Shown here: positions 46,970 through 58,529 of the stretch, in pieces
Position numbering within the stretch: the stretch's first letter is position 1
Layout of the letters: the number at the start of each line of letters is the position of its first letter
Origin: Tubiluchus corallicola
Taxonomy: Eukaryota > Priapulida > Priapulimorpha > Priapulimorphida > Tubiluchidae
Assembly: GCA_030141605.1 (NCBI GenBank)
Contig: JAQGDQ010000183.1
Location: forward strand, 362,241 to 426,240
Direction: 5' to 3'
DNA length: 64,000 nucleotides
Notes under the pieces: generated by a model
What the model saw: the letters and a program-made list of their open reading frames with translations, nothing else
Databases searched by the model: none
What the model was told of the DNA's origin: nothing
Position numbers and translations under genes: made by a program

Positions 46970-49900
46970 ATTTTAAAGGTTGTTCAGAAAATTACCAACC
47001 CTCTTGTACATGTATACTCCCTCATACTCCTAACTAACTGGTACATGAACTATAATTTCACCAATAATTTTCCTAACTCACACATTTATGCCAGTTATCA
47101 CTTATAATTCACTTATCATTACATCACGATTTTGGGAGCGATAAATTTTGAGATATGTTTGCAAAGTTTTTACACTGTTGTGATTTAATTTTGATCAGAT
47201 TACCCTGCAATTAGAAGTATTTACAATGAACCGAACCACTGGCGGCTCGTGTATACGTACTGTGGTACTGCAGCACCCCCTGTTTTCACTCATTATTATC
47301 GATAATATTCTATATAACAAGTCTTTTTTCTTTAGTTATTTTTAGACTTGTGTGGAACATGAGGGAAGTACAATTTGCTTCACAGCCCAAGCAACATGGT
47401 GTTTGGCTGTTATGCGCACACGGCCAAGCGCATGTGTCTGAGATAACACGCTGTATGCTATCGTCTGCTGCTAGGTAGAAGAGTACTGTGTCTATCACAG
47501 TAACAATTGCCATGTGCTCACAGTGTACCATCATATTCTTGGATGTAAAACTGTGTAATAGTCAATTCTGAAATATCTTATTAATTACTTTGTTAAAATC
47601 AGAAAGCCCCAATAACGATGTGATGTGTACCCAAATTATAGTAAATTTTTCAAATGGACATTATTAATTAAGCTATACATACGCTGGCAGTCCCAGCACT
47701 TGTATTGTAAATAAATTTGTGTTATTACAAAGTGCAAACAAACTTAAACTCAATGTAATTACAATTTTCAAAATGATGCCAAAAACCGTTATTATGGCGT
47801 TAAGTACTTTTTCAAAATGATGCCAAAAATAGTTAAGTACTCACAAAACCGCTTTGCTATTTGCATAGAAACATAAACTGCTAACGGCTGCAGGTTTTCT
47901 CTGTTAATTTTCATTTATAAACAAACATTCCTATTTTAAATATAGTAAAAAGTACTATAACATAATTATACTGGTCTACCGATTTTTTTCAACAACGTTT
48001 ATCGGCAAGATCAGAAATCTTTTTCAATGTTATGCGTTCAAATGCAAGGTCCCCGGCCAGTCCACCACAGAATTTATGAAATTCCTCACTTCACTTTGGC
48101 CGGCTGGTGAAACGCTGAAAACCTAAGAACCAGTCACGCACTATATTTTTTAATTATGCGTAAAAATGCAAGTAAGTAAGTATCTTTATTTATCACCATT
48201 TTTACAAGAAAAACACAGAGCATGAAACGATAATATGATACAAAGTGACAAGATTATTAAATGAATAAATTATCTGAGTTAATGATATTCAAGTGATTGG
48301 TGAAAGGCTGGCGAAAAACTAAAAGTTACCAAGGTCAACCACCCTGGAAGCACAAAGCTAATCCAAATGGCACTCTACTGTTCTGTGCTAACATAATATT
48401 TATGCACTTAAGATTATTCTTGTTAAAGTAGCTGCTAGTAAAGGTATTATAGCCAGTAAACAAAGCACTACGTGGAACAAACGGCTCGCTTCACATGGTG
48501 CATAAAATGCAGCACATAGTGAGGCATGTTACCTAAACATACTGTAAAATAAAAAAATATTCATGTATTTTAGCCAGTCCCATACTTGCATACCTGCAAA
48601 TCAACGTTAAGTACTTATTCATGGCCTGCCTTTACAAAGACCGATTTGCTCTTTGCATAGAAGCAGGAACTGCTAATGGTTGCAGGTTTTCTTAGTTAAT
48701 TATCATTTAGAAACAAACATTCCTATTTTACTATCTCATTATTATCACTAATGTCACTATCTCTGACAAGCCACTTGGCACTTGACCAGAAGGGCAACTT
48801 TTCATGCCATTGGAAGCCTGCTTGCCAACACGTGCACTTCCTCATATAATGCTATATACTTGAAACCTAAAGTTGCTAGTATCATGTTGCAGTCCAATTC
48901 AAATGGTACCCTGCTCAAACAGTTTATTGTCCAAATTATATATGTTTCTAAATAACCCATGTGTCCTATCTACCTCTTGTCCAGATGAGTTATATACTTA
49001 AATCACTTATTGTCCAAATGGGTTATGTGTGTATGCGCTGAACATGCCCAAAACACCAAACGTCCAAATGTCTTACGTGTCCAAAATATCTAGCATGTCA
49101 ATGGCCCATGTGATCAAATAGTTCACTTGTCCAAATAACTTACGTAGCAAACTGCTTTGAGTCGAAATGACCTGTGTCCGAATGCATCTGCATAAAAAGA
49201 TCAGTTATTGTCATTTAAAACTCCCAAAGTTGATAACTATTATTTTCAAATTTAGACACTTTCGATAATAATGACCGTGAAATGCTTTACTCAATTACAT
49301 TGTATTTAAGTGATCAGATGACTTCCAAACTTATTATTGTTGTTTTGTTATTATTATTATTAATTTATTAGCATTATTAATTTTTGTTATTATTATTATT
49401 GTTTTTTGTTTTTATTAATGACGAAAATTGGCTGCGGATAACGTGCTTCGTTCATGATGCTCTTTACTATTGCTTAATCATACATTGCCCTCACACGTTT
49501 TCTTCCATAAAAATAGTTTCATTAATGGCTAATTTGTATTCTATTACACGTGTGAAATAAATACGTCTTATATTTTATATTGCGAAATTCGGACAAACCC
49601 GAACAAACACTCTGATATATGTCAACAATATGGATGTCAACATCATAATTTCTTTCTTTGAAAAGATTTCTTCTATTGTACTGAAGAATTCTGTGCTATT
49701 CGAGTTATTTCACGTGCTACAATAGTTATGTATGACAATTTCGGTTAATTGTTTAAACACACAGTTAAAAGTCCATGATCTTGTAATTAATTTAATATTG
49801 CGAAGTGCAGGTATTTAAGCAAATTACGGCTATAGGGCGCACAGTACGCCATTAGCCGAAGTAGAATTTTGCGGAAAACCAGTGTTGTACATGGGCAGCC

Positions 49901-50629
49901 CAAGTAAGGCACTGGCGATTTCTCTCACTCTCTTAACTTTACCTTGAAAATTCTGTGAATTCCTCATTTTATGACAAATTGTGCTTGTTGGCTGAGTTGC
50001 CGTCATGAAAACTTGCTTGACCAGGTGTTTGATTCAGGCCAGCATGCTGTACGTTGGCATTGTAGGGCACATAGCTCGCTAGCCCGTTTACTTGGGAGAA
50101 AACAATTATTTGATAAAGAAGTAGTGAAATGGATCACCTGTCTGTGAAGCGAGGCAAAATAAAAAATGATATACCTTAAAACCAACTGTTGGAATCGCCT
50201 AAAAAGCAGCCTTATTGCAAAAAGATTAATCAGATTTAATATTGCTTGTTCGATTAGGTCAGAATGAATAAGATTCTTTTATCTTACCAGATGTATAATA
50301 AATAATTTGGAGCGACATTTTCAATTATTGTTATTATTGGCTTGAATAAACAAGGACAACGGATGCTGCCACTACGGTTAACAACTCATTTCGTGAACTG
50401 TCTCTCCTGTACTACTTGGGTAGTCCGTGTACGACACGTCCTACTTGGGCTAGCCCATGTACGGCAAATGTCCTATTTCGGCTAGTGTCATTCTCTGCTC
50501 TTGACAAAGGCAGCATATCACATAATTAAGATTTTTATTTGGGAACCTCCTCGTTGTTGTTCAACATGCCGGCTGCATTAAGGCTCCACAAGGTCTAATT
50601 TCTAATCATTTTTTCATTTCAGTAAGGTG
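46970..50629. other. Gene-poor stretch with degraded repeats
   Basis: No gene recognised. Holds a partner of the 38363 repeat (47240-47300), a partner of the 41371 repeat (48172-48350), and a loose run of tgtccaaatg / ttacgtgtccaa words (about 48930-49190) that looks like a decayed short-unit minisatellite. Confidence 0.5.
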
Positions 50630-51515
50630 AGCGTGTTAATGATCGTACGGTCGTATGGTCGTACACTCACCTTGCACTAGTCAAATTATTACATCATTTA
50701 CTTCATCCTTATTTACATTAAGTTATCTACAGAAGCATGCATAACTATAATCATTTTTTCATTTAAGTAAGGCGAGTGTGTTAATGACCGTATGGTCGTA
50801 CACTCACCTCACACTACTCAAATTATTACATCATTTACTTCATCCTTATTTACATTAAGTTATCTACAGAAGCATGCATAACTATAATCATTTTTTCATT
50901 TAAGTAAGGTGAGTGTGTTGATGACCGTATGGTCATACACTCACCTCGCACTACTCAAATTATTACATCATTTACTTCATCCTTATTTACATTAAGTTAT
51001 CTACAGAAGCATGCATAACTATAATCATTTTTTCATTTAAGTAAGGTGAGTGTGTTAATGACCGTATGGTCGTACACTCACCTCACACTACTCAAATTAT
51101 TACATCATTTACTTCATCCTTATTTACATTAAGTTATCTACAGAAGCATGCATAACTATAATCATTTTTTCATTTAAGTAAGGCGAGTGTGTTAATGACC
51201 GTATGGTCATACACTCACCTCGCACTACTCAAATTATTACATCATTTACTTCATCCTTATTTACATTAAGTTATCTACAGAAGCATGCATAATTATAATC
51301 ACTTTTTCATTTAAGTAAGGTGAGTGTGTTAATGACCGTATGGTCGTACACTCACCTCGCACTACTCAAATCATTACATCATTTACTTCATCCTTATTTA
51401 CATTAAGTTACTACAGAAGCATGCATAACTATAATCATTTTTTCATTTAAATAAGCTGAGTGTGTTAATGACCGTATGGCCGTACACTCACCTCGCACTA
51501 CTCAAATTATTTTAT
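50630..51515. repeat. Satellite of about 137-bp units with internal hairpin, 6-7 copies
   Basis: Each unit has ggtgagtgtgttaatgaccg and tatggtcgtacactcacct, an imperfect palindrome, followed by ttacatcatttacttcatcc and acagaagcatgcataactat. Confidence 0.95.
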
Positions 51516-51774
51516 TTAAAGTTTATTAATGTGTATGATATTGTATTTTGATGTGTGAAATAAAATTCATAGTTTATAGTAAAAGTACATTGTGCATAGG
51601 AACTGCGTACTGCCTACAAGAGGCGGCATACTAATCAATCGCGTAACGTATATGCGACTCACTGTATATTGGCAATAGTGTCGTCTACAACTAATATTAG
51701 GAAAAAATAAACTATAATAATTATAAATTATCTGGTAAATAATAACTAATTAATTACATTATTATTACAATCTC

Positions 51775-52045
51775 ATTCCACATTTGTAGTCATTGAGGTG
51801 TCAACATTTATCAGAGTATTCCACCCACTTCAATCTGCAGCTAACAGCGTAAGTTCTTCTATTCTTAAACATAGGTTTGGTTGAAATTGTTGAACATCGT
51901 TATTTACCTTAGCTTTCCAAGTTGTTTTAGGTTTGCCAGGTGGTTTTTTTGCAAGATTTAAACGCTTCCTTCAAGGCGATTCTTACTGGTACTTTACTTG
52001 GTAATCTTAGAAGGTGTCCTAGCTTTCTTAATCTTTGGACCTTGA
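51775..52045 (-). pseudogene. LINE 3'-end fragment
   Basis: Minus-strand relative of 24170-24395 and 38503-38672: gtattccacccacttcaatc, caagttgttttaggtttgcc. It extends further 5' with gcttccttcaaggcgattc. Broken by stops. Confidence 0.72.
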
Positions 52046-52589
52046 CTTTTGAACTTCAAGGATTTTCTGTTATTCTAGTGTATCTATTTATTATTAAATA
52101 TCTTTTTTTTATTTATTATTTTTTCTTTTATTATTTTTAATTATTTAAAAAATAATAATTTAATTATTTAATTTTTTTGAATTTATTTCTCTTTTATTAG
52201 TGTGAATGACAAGCAGAGCTTTTGAATTCTTCCTCAGTTTAGCTCTTCCACTTCTGTGTCTTTCAAATGTACAACTCCCTGTTGTGCGAGAGAAACGAAT
52301 CGCTTTCTGACTCTCCTCTTTATGCTATTTGGAAACTGTCAGCTTGTGATGTCTTGCACCGTTCTCTATAAGACTGGGTACATACCCACAGTAATGCTTA
52401 TGACATGTTGGCAATAGTAATTTAACATGTTCTTCCGACTCTTTTTGCGGCTGCATCCATAGTAATGCGGCGATGCTATTTTTTGGTACGCATTCAAAAT
52501 GAAGCCCATTTTCTAGTGCCTTACATCCGTGGATACCACTGTATGTATAAAGCACAAATGAAAGCCGTAGAGCTGTACAATGCTAACCT

Positions 52590-52869
52590 TATAATAATAA
52601 TAATAATAATAATTATCTTTATTTAAAGTCGGCTTTTGGGTCAACAATTAACATTAGCTCAAAGAACTATTATCGCCGACTGTAAATAACAGCCTACAAC
52701 TACATAACGGAGACTATTATTACCCCATTTTTATCCTAAATACCACGCGTCAGGCAGGGCAACAGCAGGTACCATTTTTAAAGTCTTTGGTATGACCCGG
52801 CTGCTGGTTCGAACTCACGACCTCCCAGACGGAAAGCAGACGCATTGCCACTAGACTAAACCGTCTGGT
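52590..52869 (-). mobile_element. tRNA-derived SINE, copy 2
   Basis: Same head (minus: ccagacggtttagtctagtg), B box gagttcgaacc, body and aaataaagat(aat)n tail as 3599-3873. Differences are scattered point changes, so both descend from one source element. Confidence 0.9.
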
Positions 52870-53019
52870 TAAAGTGGGTGGTATAAAGGGGTGTGTCTGT
52901 ATTCGAGATTCACTGATGCTGTACTACAATATGCCAGCAGCATGATATAGATTGGCACTTGCCCACACTTGAAAATATAAAAATTTATGGTATCATATTT
53001 TCGTGCCAAATTTACGTGG

Positions 53020-53445
53020 CAGAGTTCTCACGGTCAGGGAAAATCCTTGAAAATACAGGCTATCCCGGAAAGTCATGCACAAGTCAGGGGAAAAGATAGT
53101 TTGGTAAAAAGTCAGGAAAAATGATGAAAATGGGGCGAAAAGTCGGGGTAATTGGAAAGGTTTGCAAAAATAACCACCGTGAACTGATATTTTTCCAAAC
53201 ACATTTTTTAGCGATTCGTGTTCAAATAAAATTTTTGCTTTGACAGGTTCCCAGTTGTGATTTCTGTTCCAAAAATAATGTTTGGCCGACGCATTATATA
53301 TCAGTATATCTATGAATATCCATACACAAAAATGTTTGAATATGTATACTGGTAATGCAATTTCTGTTTATCTTGGTCATGGAAAATCAATATTTGGTCA
53401 GGGAAAAGTCATGGAAATTTATTTTAAGATTCTGTGGGAACCCTG
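53020..53445. mobile_element. MITE with cagagttctcacgg / ctgtgggaaccctg ends
   Basis: Left end cagagttctcacggtcaggg, right end ttctgtgggaaccctg; repeated internal gtcagggaaaa and agtcatggaaa words. No clear target duplication. It ends 48 bp before the LSM6 start codon, so it probably sits in a 5' intron or outron of LSM6. Confidence 0.78.
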
Positions 53446-53480
53446 ATATGGTTAAACGATTCCGCTGAAAAATCATTTTT

Positions 53481-53493
53481 TTCAGACTGAGAC
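53481..53493 (+). promoter_or_regulatory. Splice-acceptor-like site before LSM6
   Basis: atttttttcag followed by actgagac and the ATG at 53494. A 3' splice site this close to the start implies a 5' UTR exon upstream or a trans-spliced leader. Confidence 0.5.
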
Positions 53494-53739
53494 ATGTCTA
53501 TGAGCAGGAAGCAAACACCCAGCGAGTTTTTGAAGCAGATCATTGGTCGACCCGTTGTGGTCAAACTGAATTCCGGAGTGGATTATCGAGGGGTGTTGGC
53601 CTGCTTGGATGGGTACATGAACATTGCATTAGAACAGACGGAAGAGTACGTCAATGGTCAACTTAAGAACAAGTACGGCGATGCTTTCATTCGTGGCAAC
53701 AACGTGTTGTACATTAGCACTCAGAAACGCCGCATCTAG
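53494..53739 (+). CDS. LSM6: LSM6, U6 snRNA-associated Sm-like protein
   Basis: Subunit of the LSM1-7 ring (cytoplasmic mRNA decapping and decay) and the LSM2-8 ring (nuclear, binds the U6 snRNA 3' end). The 81-residue ORF is complete and intronless, against 80 aa in human. The Sm1 motif runs through IIGRPVVVKLNSGVDYRGVL and ACLDGYMNI; the Sm2 motif is FIRGNNVLYIS, with the RG pair that contacts RNA. Nearly identical to vertebrate LSM6 throughout, so it is under strong constraint and likely functional rather than a retrocopy, although it lacks introns. The last 14 codons and stop are the founder unit of the 87-bp array that follows. EXOSC7 lies about 1.2 kb downstream on the same strand. Confidence 0.97.
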   Translation: MSMSRKQTPSEFLKQIIGRPVVVKLNSGVDYRGVLACLDGYMNIALEQTEEYVNGQLKNKYGDAFIRGNNVLYISTQKRRI

Positions 53740-54831
53740 TTCACATTGCATTCTTGCTGCAGATCAGTTTAATAGATCAGTAGCAACAACGTGTTGTACA
53801 TTAGCACTCAGAAACGCCGCATCTAGTGCGTATTGCGTTCTTGCTGAAGATCAGTTTAATAGATCAGTAGCAACAACGTGTTGTACATTAGCACTCAGAA
53901 ACGCCGCATCTAGTGCGTATTGCGTTCTTGCTGAAGATCAGTTTAATAGATCAGTAGCAACAACGTGTTGTACATCAGCACTCAGAAACGCCGCATCTAG
54001 TTCACATTGCATTCTTGCTGCAGATCAGTTTAATAGATCAGTAGCAACAACGTGTTGTACATCAGCACTCAGAAACGCCGCATCTAGTGCACATTGCATT
54101 CTTGCTGCAGATCAGTTTAATAGATCAGTAGCAACAACGTGTTGTACATCAGCACTCAGAAACGCCGCATCTAGTTCACATTGCATTCTTGCTGCAGATC
54201 AGTTTAATAGATCAGTAGCAACAACGTGTTGTACATCAGCACTCAGAAACGCCGCATCTAGTGCACATTGCATTCTTGCTGCAGACTAGTTTAATAGATC
54301 AGTGGCAACAACGTGTTGTTCATTAGCACTCAGAAACGCCGCATCTAGTTCACGTTGCGTTCTTGCTGAAGATCAGTTTAATAGTTCAGTGGCAACAACG
54401 TGTTGTACATTAGCACTCAGAAACGCCGCATCTAGTGCGTATTGCATTCTTGCTGAAGATCAGTTTAATAGATCAGTAGCAACAACGTGTTGTACATCAG
54501 CACTCAGAAACGCCGCATCTAGTGCACATTGCATTCTTGCTGCAGACTAGTTTAATAGATCAGTGGCAACAACGTGTTGTACATTAGCACTCAGAAACGC
54601 CGCATCTAGTGCGTATTGCGTTCTTGCTGAAGATCAGTTTAATAGATCAGTAGCAACAACGTGTTGTACATCAGCACTCAGAAACGCCGCATCTAGTGCA
54701 CATTGCATTCTTGCTGCAGACTAGTTTAATAGTTCAGTAGCAACAACGTGTTGTACATTAGCACTCAGAAACGCCGCATCTAGTGCACATTGCATTCTTG
54801 CTGAAGACCAGTTTAATAGTTCAGTGGCAAA
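53697..54831. repeat. 87-bp minisatellite derived from the LSM6 3' end, 13 units
   Basis: aacgtgttgt recurs at 53701 and then every 87 bp to 54745. Each unit contains the LSM6 tail codons (acattagcactcagaaacgc, cgcatctag), then ttgcattcttgctgcagatc and agtttaatagatcagtagc. The first unit is the gene itself. Two unit types alternate (cattagc...gcgtattgcg and catcagc...cacattgc). 87 is divisible by three, so a second frame stays open as a 29-residue repeat (RSVATTCCTLALRNAASSA...), which I regard as non-coding. Confidence 0.97.
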
Positions 54832-54901
54832 ATCAAGTGATTTTTTTTTGTGCATAAAAAGTGCCTTGCTCAACATTTTTTTTAATATTACATTCCTGTA
54901 T

Positions 54902-54918
54902 CTTATTTCATGTTCAGT
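54902..54918 (+). promoter_or_regulatory. Splice-acceptor-like site before EXOSC7
   Basis: cttatttcatgttcag followed by t and the ATG at 54919, preceded by a T-rich run. It parallels the site before LSM6. Confidence 0.5.
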
Positions 54919-55809
54919 ATGTCGGGCACTTTATTACTAAGCGAAGCAGAAAAAACATTTATTGTGCACGGTGTACAGGAGAATCTGCGGATTGATGGTA
55001 GACAATGCAGTGATTACAGACATATTGACATAGAGACAGACGTGATTTCTAGCGCTAACGGTTCTGCTAGATTGCGACTTGGTAAAACTGACATCCTGGT
55101 CGGCGTTAAAGCAGACTTGGTCGACACGCAGCCGGAAAGCCCGAACAAAGGGAGGCTGGAGTTTTTTGTCGACTTTTCTGCGAATGCCGCGCCAGAATTT
55201 GAAGGTAGAGGCGGAAATGAGCTTGCGTCTGATATTAGTAGCACACTGGCAAGGTCCTACAGCTCTCCTAGTTGTAAAAAAGTCCTGGAAACGCTGTGCG
55301 TAATCCCTAGGGAAAAGTCCTGGGTTCTTTACGTCGACATCCTGATCCTAGAGTGCGGAGGCAGTTTGTACGATGCCGCATCTGTTGCCGTGAAGGCTGC
55401 GCTGCACTCCGTAAAGATTCCCGCGATAAACGTCGTAAGCAAGGACGGCGGAAGACCGGAATTGGAGCTCTCGGATGATCCGCACGACTGCAGGAGAATC
55501 GAAACTTCCCACTTTCCGTTGATTGTCAGTTTGAGCAAGATTGGAGACAGTCACGTCGTCGATGCCTGTATGGAGGAGGAGACGTGTGCGTTTGCATCTC
55601 TGATGGTAGCCGTGACGACGTCGGGTACGATCACCACGATAAAAAAGTCCCATCATGGCAGCCTTCATCCGGAAAGCGTCTTCGAGATGATGGAAACGGG
55701 AAAGCAGGTCGGCGTGAAGCTGAACAAGGCACTGCTGAAGATTTTGCAAAAAGAGGAAAAACAACGAAAAGAGCCAGGCGTGGAAGGAACAGCAAGAGGA
55801 TTCTTATAG
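54919..55809 (+). CDS. EXOSC7: EXOSC7 / Rrp42, exosome ring subunit
   Basis: RNase PH-like subunit of the six-member ring of the eukaryotic RNA exosome, in nucleus and cytoplasm; structural rather than catalytic in animals. The intronless ORF is 296 aa against 291 in human. Marks: LSEAEKTFIVHGVQENLRID and GRQCSDYRHI at the N-terminus, GSARLRLGKTDILVGVKADL, LEFFVDFSANAAPEFEGRGG, CVIPREKSWVLYVDILILEC and ESVFEMMETGKQVG near the C-terminus. I chose the Met at 54919 because MSGTLLLSEAEK fits the family start and a splice acceptor ends one base before it; an in-frame Met at 54910 would add three residues. The tail after the RNase PH fold is basic (KEEKQRKEPG). Confidence 0.96.
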   Translation: MSGTLLLSEAEKTFIVHGVQENLRIDGRQCSDYRHIDIETDVISSANGSARLRLGKTDILVGVKADLVDTQPESPNKGRLEFFVDFSANAAPEFEGRGGNELASDISSTLARSYSSPSCKKVLETLCVIPREKSWVLYVDILILECGGSLYDAASVAVKAALHSVKIPAINVVSKDGGRPELELSDDPHDCRRIETSHFPLIVSLSKIGDSHVVDACMEEETCAFASLMVAVTTSGTITTIKKSHHGSLHPESVFEMMETGKQVGVKLNKALLKILQKEEKQRKEPGVEGTARGFL

Positions 55810-56060
55810 ATTTGCCGCATCTTTGAAAGACTTTAAAATTGTGAAATGTATCAAGTGTCGACTACTTAGTAAATATGTTATCAAATGTTGCATTAACACT
55901 GATATCTTTTTCCCGTGAGTGATGTAAATATTGTGAAAAGTAGAGATGGTTCAGTTTTATCAGCTGCTTTTCGTAAAATAGTAATTTTTATCCATTTTCA
56001 TTTAAAAACATTAAATTTCTACTTTATTTTAAAATACCCATTGCCCACACAGTAATGCAC
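55810..56060. other. EXOSC7 3' flank
   Basis: AT-rich, likely 3' UTR and flank. No clear aataaa seen close to the stop. Confidence 0.4.
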
Positions 56061-56400
56061 TCACATCTCGGTTTGCCGGACAAAAGCGGGGAGACGTTGG
56101 TCCGAATTTGACGATTGTCCATATTTTCTGATACTCGGCTGTCTGTTAGACTCGTGGTAATGTGCAATTAATCGCTTAGTTGTCTGAAAAACATCTAGTA
56201 CAGGCCATTCCTGACGTACAAACAACACACGCATAGTTACTCCCGGCTTTGTTGTGCAGATGTAAGTAATGGCCTGCCAGCTAACGGTCAGCTCGCGAAA
56301 CAACGGATTGTGTCCGTAGTATGCAGGACTTTTAACGGTCCAGATTTATTCAGACTTTTCCGATATCCGTAAAAGGGAAGTCTGGCAAGCCGAGATGTGA
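56061..56400. mobile_element. Terminal-inverted-repeat element (tcacatctcgg ends)
   Basis: Left tcacatctcggtttgccgga; right end, inverted, tcacatctcggcttgccaga (18 of 20 identical). Target duplication not evident. The ends resemble the mariner/pogo style of short elements. Confidence 0.75.
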
Positions 56401-56858
56401 ACGTACATCGATTGCATTTAGATCTTATATAACTAACGATCATCCATGAGTATGCATAGCTCCATCTATTGGGAAGAATGTGAAATTAGGGTTTTGCCCT
56501 AAATAATGTTGTGTGCACACGTGATTATGTACATCAAAACGAGAAATCAAGAAATGAAGTTCTTTTGTAAATTCCACCATATTTTGTTATTTTGAGAACA
56601 AAATGTGCTAAAATAGTATCATAAAGTAGCCAAGACTTGAAATTTTATTTGTTCACAGCAGAGCGGCAGTATTAAGGGTGCATCCACAAATTTCAATTTC
56701 GACTTAATTGCAGTAATGTGCTTCAGTTGAAGTTCCAGTATCATTTGACATTTTCTTTCAGATTAAGTCAATAGCGCTGTAGTAATTCAGTGTAGAACTC
56801 ATTTAAGGTGTGACGATTAACGTCAGATTTCCGGATTTACTTGGGAAATTACTTGATT
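56401..56858. other. Intergenic, nothing recognised
   Basis: No gene or repeat seen. Confidence 0.5.
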
Positions 56859-56866
56859 GTTTAGAG

Positions 56867-57268
56867 CAGGGGTGTGCAAATTATCTGACTAGCCGGGCCA
56901 CATTAAACTTTCCTGCAATTCCTGTGGGCCACATGCAGTTTGGTCGAGGAGCCAAGTACAGTAGGACCTAATAACGATTTTTTTTGCATCCGATTTGCGT
57001 ACATCATTACTACTGCACTACTACACTCAAGAAACTATTTTAGAAGTTATTGAAATTTATATTAAAAATCATATTTCGTCATGTCCGACAGTGACATTAA
57101 GTGACAACGGTCTTGTAAGGGTTAATGCCATCCGATCTAGAGGAAAAAACTACCCGCACTATGGTGCAGATTTCAGCTGGATCGCATGGGCCGCACTTTC
57201 ATTATGTTGACAAACCTCTTCGCGGGCCACACAAGATCTCTCGGCGGGCCGCAGTTTGCACACCCCTG
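56867..57268 (+). mobile_element. hAT MITE family A, copy 5
   Basis: Ends caggggtgtgcaaattat and tttgcacacccctg. Perfect 8-bp duplication gtttagag (56859-56866, 57269-57276). Short subtype, closest to copy 1. Confidence 0.95.
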
Positions 57269-57389
57269 GTTTAGAGTGACTTCATATAGTTCTGTCATCA
57301 AACAAGTTTTTTGATTGCTGAATGTGACGAAGCTGTAAACATTGTAGTTCATTTTGTTTTGGTGATTAGTTTTGTTAGTTTAATTTGTT

Positions 57390-57945
57390 AGACTCACATG
57401 AGTAGTTTGGCCACAGCTTCACCATTGTAGACCTTGTTAGACTTACATGTGTAGTTTGGCAACAGCTTCACTGTTAGACTTACATGTGCAGTTTGGTGAC
57501 AGCTTCACTGTTAGACTTACATGTGCAGTTTGGCGACAGCTTCACTGTTAGACTTACATGTGCAGTTTGGTGACAGCTTCACTGTTAGACTTACATGTGC
57601 AGTTTGGTGACAGCTTCACTGTTAGACTTACATGTGCAGTTTGGTGACAGCTTCACTGTTAGACTTACATGTGCAGTTTGGTGACAGCTTCACTGTTAGA
57701 CTTACATGTGCAGTTTGGTGACAGCTTCACTGTTAGACTTACATGTGCAGTTTGGCGACAGCTTCACTGTTAGACTTACATGTGCAGTTTGGCGACAGCT
57801 TCACTGTTAGACTTACATGTGCAGTTTGGCGACAGCTTCACTGTTAGACTTACATGTGCAGTTTGGTGACAGCTTCACTGTTAGACTTACATGTGCAGTT
57901 TGGTGACAGCTTCACCATTGTAGACCTTGTTAGATTGTTGTAAGT
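57390..57945. repeat. 37-bp tandem array, about 14 copies
   Basis: Unit ttagacttacatgtgcagtt and tggtgacagcttcactg. A longer variant with accattgtagaccttg closes both ends of the array. Confidence 0.95.
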
Positions 57946-58109
57946 TGATTATCAAAATACAGAATCTACATTATCTGCATTTCTTTAAATAATTCTTACC
58001 ATGGAAACTCAGTTTATTCACATCAAGAACACAATTACACAAGTCTAACTCAACAATTTAAACCAAAGACACTACATCAAACCTTGATGTATAAACCATA
58101 TAATATATA

Positions 58110-58520
58110 TATAGTATTTGGGGAAAATACTTTGTAGTAATATGTAAACGAAGTGTATAGCATCGGTGACAGGACACAGCCTTGAGGAGCTCCTGTATTG
58201 ATTTATTGATAATCGTTTCATAAAATCAGATAAGATGTATTACTAAATCTGTGTGTTACTCCAGATGAAATTAGCATTAATTTCAATTTAGGCTCCACAA
58301 AGTAAGTAAAATGAAAAATAACAGTATTTTATTTACGCATTGTTAAACAAGTACTCCGGTTTTATAGGCTTTTCATAATAGTAAGCCCATTACATTGTAC
58401 AACAATTTTCGAGGCTATACAATGCAATATATTTCATGTTTTAAGCTTTAATAGACAAATCCTAGTGAAATATGCAAACAGAATGTTAACAGAACGTTTG
58501 CAATTTGCATCTTGTTTAAT
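58110..58520 (-). repeat. Large inverted repeat, left arm (with LINE piece)
   Basis: Reverse complement of 59575-60455 without the 59748-60203 insertion. Its start (58110-58195, minus) encodes the same RT segment as the LINE at 60365 (caggagctcctcaaggctgt). Confidence 0.9.
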
Positions 58521-58529
58521 ATGTATATA

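Noticed and set aside
48930-49190. Regularly spaced tgtccaaatg words
   Set aside because: Spacing and sequence too irregular to call an array; described only as a decayed minisatellite.
49886-50490. Possible terminal-inverted-repeat element (tacatgggcagcccaagtaa / gggctagcccatgtac)
   Set aside because: End similarity is short and no target duplication could be found.
52325-52555. Minus-strand ORF with CVPKNSIAALLWMQPQKESE
   Set aside because: Looks mildly protein-like, but no family recognised, no clear start and no partner exon; probably transposon debris beside the SINE.
53654-54550. Repeat protein of 29-residue units (CCTLALRNAASS)
   Set aside because: Out of frame with LSM6 and fully explained by the 87-bp array; starts inside LSM6 with no promoter or conserved start.
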